A DNA stretch of 45,276 bases. Origin: a virus. Numbering within the stretch: the stretch's first letter is position 1; every line of letters begins with the position of its first letter. Positions 39,841-45,276 of this stretch are shown in pieces. A program made the position numbers and the translations under genes. The stretch covers positions 1 to 45,276 of IMG/VR virus record IMGVR_UViG_3300045789_000777. One strand, written 5' to 3'. The notes beneath the pieces are model-generated. The model saw only the letters and a list, made by a program, of their open reading frames with translations. It was not told the origin of the DNA and ran no database searches.

Positions 39841-40488
39841 ATGAGCACTAAATTCACTACGATTAAATTATCTGGCTCATTGGCCAAGAGGTTTGGCCGC
39901 GAACATAAGCGGTTGCTCGAAACTGGTGCAACATCAGAAGCCTTTAGTGCCATAAAAAATACGCTTCAAGGGTTTGAATCATTTATCAAAGAGCAGGCAA
40001 AGTTAGGTTTGCGTTATGCCATTTTTCGAAATGGTAAAAATGTTGGACAAGATGAATTCGATTTATCTGGATCGCGCGAAATTCGAATTGTGCCTGTTTT
40101 GGGCGGCAGTAAACGTGGCGGTATCTTGCAAACGATTGTAGGTGCAGTATTAATTGTCGCAGGTTCTTTTTTATCATTAACGCCTTTTGGCGCGCCACTA
40201 ATAGCAGCAGGTATTAGTATGGTGGCTGGTGGCGTTATACAAATGCTCAGTCCTCAGGCTAAAGGGTTGAAAGGGCGAGAGGCTAGTGACAACGCCCCTA
40301 GTTATGCCTTTGGTGGTGCCGTTAATACTACCGCAGCGGGTAACCCTGTTGGTATTGGTTATGGCAAGCGTCGGATTGGTGGCGCCATTATTAGCGCTGG
40401 TATTTATGCTGAAGACATCGCAGTTTCAAAGCGCCCAGTGCAAACCAGTGGTAGCAGTGGCGGCAGTAACGGACAACAGGAGCCGTAA
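39841..40488 (+). CDS. Tail assembly protein I-like
   Basis: A 215-residue protein. MSTKFTTIKLSGSLAKRFGR and the beta-grasp-like N-terminal half precede two hydrophobic, Gly-rich segments (about 100-145, GGILQTIVGAVLIVAGSFLS and GAPLIAAGISMVAGGVIQML), then PSYAFGGAVNTTAAGNPVGIGYGKRRIGGAIIS, typical of lambda gpI. Start at ATG 39841; the longer frame begins in the terminator. It acts in tail-tip initiation with J. Confidence 0.9.
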   Translation: MSTKFTTIKLSGSLAKRFGREHKRLLETGATSEAFSAIKNTLQGFESFIKEQAKLGLRYAIFRNGKNVGQDEFDLSGSREIRIVPVLGGSKRGGILQTIVGAVLIVAGSFLSLTPFGAPLIAAGISMVAGGVIQMLSPQAKGLKGREASDNAPSYAFGGAVNTTAAGNPVGIGYGKRRIGGAIISAGIYAEDIAVSKRPVQTSGSSGGSNGQQEP

Positions 40489-40493
40489 ATAAT

Positions 40494-43400
40494 ATGGGCA
40501 TACCAGCAATAACAGAACGTCAATTTACTATTAATGGCGCTAAAGGTGGAGAGTCCGATCAACGTACTCCAGTAGAATCCCCCGATGATTTACGTTCTAT
40601 CGCTAAAGCTAAAATATTACTCGCAATTGGTGAAGGCGAATTTGATGGACAGTTATCGGGTCAAAATGTGTTTCTTGATGGCACACCCTTGCTAGATGCT
40701 AATGATATAGAAAACTTCCCGGGTGTTATTTGGGACTTCCGCCCAGGCACTGTGCATCAAACTTATATTCCAGGGTTGCCATCTGTTGAAAATGAAGTTG
40801 CCTTAGGTATTGAGTTAAAATCAGATCAGTCTTATACCCGCGCCATTACTAACTCATTACTTTCTGCTGTGCGAGTGCGCTTTCGTTGGCCTGCATTACA
40901 AAAGCAACTTGATAATGGTGATGTGACTGGGTATCGCATTACTTATGCAATAGACATTTCGACTGATGACGGCAGTTATCAAACAGTGCTAAATACTGCT
41001 GTTGATGGAAAAACTACACAAGCTTATGAAAGAAGCCATCGTATTGACTTGCCTGTGGGTAATAGTTGGCAGATTCGTCTACGCCGGTTAACTGCCAATC
41101 AAAATAATAATCGCGTTGCTGATACTATGCAGATTTCTGCGATCACGGATGTTATTGATCGTAAGCTTAAGTACCCTAATACAGCTTTACTTTATGTTGA
41201 GTTTGACGCCAGCCAATTCCAGAATATTCCAGTGGTGTCGTGCGAACCTAATATGCGCAAGGTAAAAGTGCCGACAAATTATAACCCACCGACTAGAACT
41301 TACTCTGGTGTGTGGGATGGGTCATTTAAAGTTGAGTGGACAGATAACCCTGCATGGGTGAGTTACGACATTATACTGGATGATCGCTTTGGTACAGGTA
41401 GAAGAATAACTGCAGCGCTGGTGGATAAGTGGGAGCTTTACAATATCGCTCAATATTGCGATCAGTTGGTACCCGATGGCAAAGGAGGCACAGAGCCTCG
41501 CTATATCTGTAATATTTATATTCAACAAGCGACAGGAGCATGGCAGGTATTACGTGATTTGGCATCGATTTACCGCGGGATGACCTATTGGTCTAATGGG
41601 CAGATGTATTCTGTTGCAGATATGCCGCGAGATATGGATTTTACCTACAATAATGCCAATGTTATTGATGGTAAGTTTAGCTATTCATCAAGCAGTGAAA
41701 AAGTAAAATATACCCGTGCATTAATTAGTTGGGATAACCCTGATAATGCCTTCGAATCTGATGTCACCTCAGTATCAGATCAAGCACTGCAACGCCGCTA
41801 TGGTGATAACGTTGTTGAATTATCAGCATTAGGTTGCACCCGTGAATCAGAAGCGCAGCGCCGCGGTAAGTGGGCTATTTATACTAATAACAATGACCGG
41901 GCAGTAAACTTTAAAGTAGGAATGGACGGTAATATTCCGTTGCCTGGTTTTGTAATCGGGGTTGCCGATCAGCTTATTGCTGGAAGCCGTATTGGAGGCC
42001 GAATATCGGCAGTAAGTGGAAAAGAGATTACGTTAGACCGTGCTGCAAATATTGCTGTTAACGATAGGCTTATTATTAACCTGCCAGCGGGAAAAGCTCA
42101 GGCAAGAACGATTGAATCGGTTAATGGGCGCATCGTAACAGTCTCTACTGAATACAGTGAAACGCCATTGCCTCAACTTTTGTGGTCTGTTGAGTCTGAC
42201 GATCTCAAGTTGCAACAATTTAGAGTGCTACGCGTGGGCAAAGCCAACAGCGATAGTATTGAATATGAGATCACGGCTGTTGAGCATAACCCTAGTAAAT
42301 ATCCTTACATCGATACCGGGGCAAGATTAGAAGAAAGGCCAATCAGTAAGCTACCCGTTGGAGCACAAGAAGCACCTGCAAGCGTTACCATTTCTCAGTC
42401 AGTTTTTACTGAGCAAACGCTTGCTGTCACTACTATGACAATTCAATGGGAGTCTGCCAAAAATGCTGTGGCTTATGATGTTGAATGGCGAAAAGACAGT
42501 GGTGAATGGATAAAGTTACCAAAAACGAGCAGTACATCTATTGATATTCGCGGGGTTTACACTGGACAGTATATTGCTCTAGTCCGCGCGATCAATTCAG
42601 TTGATGTCTCGTCGGTACCAAAGTCATCCGTGCTAACTAACATTACAGGTAAAGTGGGGTTGCCCCCTGCAGTTGCATCTTTTGAAGCTATGCCTTTGGT
42701 TTTTGGTATTAGTCTTAACTGGTTATTTCCTGCAGGTGCAGAAGATACGCTTAGAACCGAGCTTGAATACGGGCCCAATAACAGCGACATCGGTATGATC
42801 AAGCTCGGTGATTTTGCATACCCAATTGCTACTCATACAATGACAGGCTTAAGTGCTGGTTCTAGCTTTTGGTTCAGGGCTCGCTTGGTTGATCGCTCTG
42901 GTAATGTAGGTCCATGGTCAAATTTTGTCAGCGGCAAATCATCAACAGATCAAACAGAATATGATGATTACTTTAGCAAACGGATAACTTCATCAGCATT
43001 GGGTCAAGAACTACTAAGTGAAATAGAGCTCATCCCTATCATAAAGATTGAATCTGACAAAATACCAGATATTGAAACGTCGCTAGTTCAAACACAGTCA
43101 CAAATATCACAAATGCAGGCAGAAATAGCCGATATAAGTGGCGCGGGAGAATGGGATAATACAGCCTCATATTTATCTGGGCAGTTAGTTAAATATCAGG
43201 GTAAGTTATATTCAGCAAAACAAACCGTACCAGCAGGAACGCTGCCAACCAACACAACATACTGGACGAAAATTGGTGAGTATTCTTCGCTCGGTGAAGC
43301 TGTATCTGCTTTAACTGTGCGTCTTGATACTGTAGAAACGTCAATTGATACCATAGACGATCAACTCGTTTCGCAAGCGGCTAGAGTGGCTGGTATTTTT

Positions 43401-44822
43401 GCTCAAGTTAATCCGCCTCTTTCTGGTGATATGAGTTGGGGTGCTGGAACCACAGAAGTATTTGCTGGGGTTTGGTCAGAGCAATATGCTCGCGCTTCTG
43501 CAGATGAAGCGTTAGCTACTAGTATTGATTTTGTTTCAGCGACGTTAGCTAACAATCAAGCGGCAATTACGATCGAAAAAAACGCACGAGTAACGGCTGA
43601 TGAATCACTGGCAAGTCAAATATCGACAGTCTTTACCATAACTAACCAAAATGCTGCGTTAATAAAAAATGAGCAAACCGCTCGAGCGAATGCGGATAGT
43701 GCTTTAGCGCAAAACATCACAACAGTACAAGCTAGCGCAAATGCTGCTAATGGTGCAGCAAGTACCGCTCAAGACACTGCAAATGCAGCCAATACTAAAG
43801 CGACTCAAAATGCTGCCGCAATTCAAACGGAGCAAACCGCTCGAGCGAATGCGGATAGTGCCTTAGGTCAACGAGTGGATACCGTCCAAGCGTCAGCAGG
43901 TAGTAATGCATCTGCTGTTCAGCAAACTTCGACCGCGCTAGCTCAGTTAGATGGAAAATTGCAAGCCATGTACTCAGTTAAAGTAGGCGTTACAGCCGAT
44001 GGTAAATACTATGGTGCAGGTATGGCGATCGGTGTAGAGAACTCACCAGTAGGTATGCAATCACAGGTTTTATTTACAGCAGATAGATTTGCCATAATTA
44101 ATAAAGTTTCTGGGGCGTCAACTGTTACAACTCCATTTGTTGTAGAAAATGGTCAAGTTTTTATGAATTCAGCCTTTATTGGAGAGTTACAAAATAAAAC
44201 ACTGATCCAACGTGAGGGAGGGTACTTATCAGTTTATGGACCAGGCTTTGGTGCCAATAATGAGTTTATCGATTGGTTTGGTCCAGATGTTGGCAATATA
44301 GCAAACTGCACTAAATCAAATGCTATAACTTATCGTACTAAATTTGGTGATGCATATTTTGGCGGTTCGCTCAGTGCTGGAGTTTTGAAAAATGGAGTGT
44401 CTACCTCAGATAAAAATATTTATACCGTTGGACTATACCCCGTAGAAATTGGCCCATTTGGCACAAATAATAAAAGTAAAAATATTGTTATTTCGTATTC
44501 ACTGGAAGCAACTAGCTCAAAATCATCACCTGGCACAATGGTACAGCCTAGCGTTGGGTGGAGGTTACAAAGAAAGGTTGGTTCTGGATCTTGGGTAACT
44601 ATAACTAATGGTACTTTTAATGGGACCACTACTAGTCGTTTAAACTCAGAAACTAGTAGATATGATGTTACTGAGATTTGTTCAGGTTCATCAACATTTG
44701 CAGATGGGTATTCATCAAGCAGTGATTTTAGCTACCGAGTCGAAATTACTTCTGCTTCAAGATACCACGTACCTCAAAATGTTATCAGCCAAGTATTTTC
44801 AATAATATCGACAGAGCAATAA
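40494..44822 (+). CDS. Central tail tip protein J-like (host specificity)
   Basis: A 1442-residue protein, longer than lambda J (1132). The N-terminal about 600 residues contain the conserved J core (SPDDLRSIAKAKILLAIGEGEFDG and WQVLRDLASIYRGMTYWSNGQMYSVADMP). Fibronectin-III-like modules follow near 630-820 (IQWESAKNAVAYDVEWRKDSGEW). A coiled-coil region at about 880-1160 includes the repeated EQTARANADSAL. The last 250 residues are a beta-rich receptor-binding end. It forms the tail tip and contacts the receptor. Confidence 0.95.
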   Translation: MGIPAITERQFTINGAKGGESDQRTPVESPDDLRSIAKAKILLAIGEGEFDGQLSGQNVFLDGTPLLDANDIENFPGVIWDFRPGTVHQTYIPGLPSVENEVALGIELKSDQSYTRAITNSLLSAVRVRFRWPALQKQLDNGDVTGYRITYAIDISTDDGSYQTVLNTAVDGKTTQAYERSHRIDLPVGNSWQIRLRRLTANQNNNRVADTMQISAITDVIDRKLKYPNTALLYVEFDASQFQNIPVVSCEPNMRKVKVPTNYNPPTRTYSGVWDGSFKVEWTDNPAWVSYDIILDDRFGTGRRITAALVDKWELYNIAQYCDQLVPDGKGGTEPRYICNIYIQQATGAWQVLRDLASIYRGMTYWSNGQMYSVADMPRDMDFTYNNANVIDGKFSYSSSSEKVKYTRALISWDNPDNAFESDVTSVSDQALQRRYGDNVVELSALGCTRESEAQRRGKWAIYTNNNDRAVNFKVGMDGNIPLPGFVIGVADQLIAGSRIGGRISAVSGKEITLDRAANIAVNDRLIINLPAGKAQARTIESVNGRIVTVSTEYSETPLPQLLWSVESDDLKLQQFRVLRVGKANSDSIEYEITAVEHNPSKYPYIDTGARLEERPISKLPVGAQEAPASVTISQSVFTEQTLAVTTMTIQWESAKNAVAYDVEWRKDSGEWIKLPKTSSTSIDIRGVYTGQYIALVRAINSVDVSSVPKSSVLTNITGKVGLPPAVASFEAMPLVFGISLNWLFPAGAEDTLRTELEYGPNNSDIGMIKLGDFAYPIATHTMTGLSAGSSFWFRARLVDRSGNVGPWSNFVSGKSSTDQTEYDDYFSKRITSSALGQELLSEIELIPIIKIESDKIPDIETSLVQTQSQISQMQAEIADISGAGEWDNTASYLSGQLVKYQGKLYSAKQTVPAGTLPTNTTYWTKIGEYSSLGEAVSALTVRLDTVETSIDTIDDQLVSQAARVAGIFAQVNPPLSGDMSWGAGTTEVFAGVWSEQYARASADEALATSIDFVSATLANNQAAITIEKNARVTADESLASQISTVFTITNQNAALIKNEQTARANADSALAQNITTVQASANAANGAASTAQDTANAANTKATQNAAAIQTEQTARANADSALGQRVDTVQASAGSNASAVQQTSTALAQLDGKLQAMYSVKVGVTADGKYYGAGMAIGVENSPVGMQSQVLFTADRFAIINKVSGASTVTTPFVVENGQVFMNSAFIGELQNKTLIQREGGYLSVYGPGFGANNEFIDWFGPDVGNIANCTKSNAITYRTKFGDAYFGGSLSAGVLKNGVSTSDKNIYTVGLYPVEIGPFGTNNKSKNIVISYSLEATSSKSSPGTMVQPSVGWRLQRKVGSGSWVTITNGTFNGTTTSRLNSETSRYDVTEICSGSSTFADGYSSSSDFSYRVEITSASRYHVPQNVISQVFSIISTEQ
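43671..43860 (+). repeat. Direct repeat inside the J-like gene
   Basis: A 31-base string beginning GAGCAAACCGCTCGAGCG occurs at 43671-43701 and, without change, at 43830-43860, encoding EQTARANADSA each time. It lies in the coiled-coil stalk. Confidence 0.85.
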
Positions 44823-44837
44823 CTTAATCAATTAACC

Positions 44838-44862
44838 GGCCTGAATATTTCAGGCCTTTTTT
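44838..44862 (+). terminator. Terminator at the end of the tail operon
   Basis: GGCCTGAA, loop TAT, TTCAGGCC followed by TTTTTT: perfect 8-bp stem, 16 bases after the J stop. Confidence 0.88.
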
Positions 44863-45123
44863 ATATCTAAGGAAAATTATGTTTGCCACATTACCTACAA
44901 AAATATTGAAAGGTTTTGGGTATGAAAGCAATAAATTGAAAAATAGTAAATTCAGTTGTATCGCTATTTTGCTGTTGTTAAAGGTTCAGCGTATAATATT
45001 CGCAAAATTATCATTTATAGCGCTTCTTTTAATCAAAACCAAAAAGAAGAAAACTAAGTCACTTTTATTATTGTGTACAAGTATGCGTACAAATAATCAG
45101 ATTAAGAAGTAGTACCAAGTAAA
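44863..45123. other. Right prophage junction region
   Basis: AT-rich, between the tail terminator and prfC. A frame at 44879-45112 opens with a good ribosome site (AAGGAAAATTATG; protein start MFATLPTKILKGFGYESNKL), but its later part is low-complexity and overlaps a promoter. It may be the cut-off start of a phage gene. The attachment site must lie here or in the first bases of prfC. Confidence 0.5.
44969..44997 (+). promoter_or_regulatory. Promoter for prfC
   Basis: TTGCTG (44969-44974), 17-base spacer, TATAAT (44992-44997): a strong sigma-70 match about 125 bases before the prfC ATG. Whether it is host DNA or supplied by the prophage cannot be told from this window. Confidence 0.65.
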
Positions 45124-45276
45124 ATGTCTAATGAAATCAATAGAAGGCGAACTTTTGCCATCATTTCGCACCCCGATGCGGGTAAAACCACCATCACCGA
45201 AAAAGTGCTTTTATTCGGAAATGCCTTACAAAAGGCTGGCACGGTAAAAGGCAAAAAGTCTGGTCAACATGCTAAA
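45124..45276 (+). CDS. prfC: Peptide chain release factor 3, N-terminal part
   Basis: Fifty-one codons at the right edge. After a short MSNEINRR start come [22 protein letters not shown] (G1 loop HPDAGKTT of the GTPase, trimmed) and [20 protein letters not shown], clearly RF3. RF3 is the GTPase that recycles RF1/RF2 after peptide release. This is the host gene flanking the prophage. The N-terminus before RRTFAII is shorter than and unlike that of E. coli RF3, a point of interest because SXT/R391 elements insert in this stretch and replace the start. Confidence 0.95.
   Translation, partial: MSNEINRRRTFAIISHPDAGKTTITEKVLLFGNALQKAGTVKGKKSGQHAK

Noticed and set aside
45074-45091. TGTACAAGTATGCGTACA as another repressor operator
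   Set aside because: The half sites match but are three bases further apart than in the five promoter operators. Probably chance, or an integrase/host factor site.
44879-45112. 77-codon frame at the right junction as a real gene
   Set aside because: The ribosome site is good, but the second half is low-complexity and overlaps the prfC promoter. At most it is a truncated gene start.

Overview
The window is most of a lambda-type siphoprophage (HK97-type head genes, lambda-type tail genes) in a marine gammaproteobacterium. Shewanella is my best guess, from the AT-rich composition, the codon use and the flanking prfC. The right junction is present: the last 153 bases are the 5' end of prfC (peptide chain release factor 3). 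The left end of the prophage lies outside the window.

Layout. 1-1765 holds leftward early genes of unknown function. 2289-2845 is the leftward control region, with a structured leader, promoter pL and operators. 2846-6485 is the repressor operon, read leftward: a cI-type S24 repressor, then a lipoprotein, an exonuclease-BRCT protein, a HipA-like kinase and a DUF3037 protein. 6485-6600 is the pRM/pR operator region. 6598-13680 is the rightward early operon: Cro-like and CII-like regulators, small proteins, an O-like initiator with an internal iteron array, a DnaC-like loader, a RuvC-like resolvase, two tandem zinc-motif proteins resembling Q antiterminators, a tyrosine integrase and a DEDDh exonuclease. 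13681-19860 is an accessory (moron) region with decayed genes, small membrane proteins and a cassette-like array of long repeats and attC-like hairpins. 19917-20160 looks like a late promoter followed at once by terminators. 20196-22032 is lysis (endolysin, nested Rz/Rz1, holin). 22029-30132 is packaging, head and connectors. 30222-44822 is tail, with a programmed -1 frameshift in the G/GT chaperone and a large tail-fibre pair inserted between the M-like and L-like genes. 44823-45123 is the right junction.

How it works together. The repressor and Cro-like protein should compete for 15-bp palindromes (TGTACATWATGTACA) at both pL and pR. Both promoters have a TACATT -10 box at 17-bp spacing and are overlapped by an operator. 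pRM places the repressor start at or next to its transcription start. Early rightward genes lead to replication and probably to Q-type antitermination. This would let polymerase from about 19.95 kb pass the terminators before lysis, and the several intrinsic terminators between head and tail modules.

The parts most worth following up are the attC-like cassette array inside the prophage (16.4-19.8 kb), the four-gene set co-oriented with the repressor (2.9-5.8 kb), the junction at prfC (the gene used by SXT/R391 elements), and the phased iterons inside the O-like gene. I found no tRNA, rRNA, CRISPR array or complete insertion sequence.
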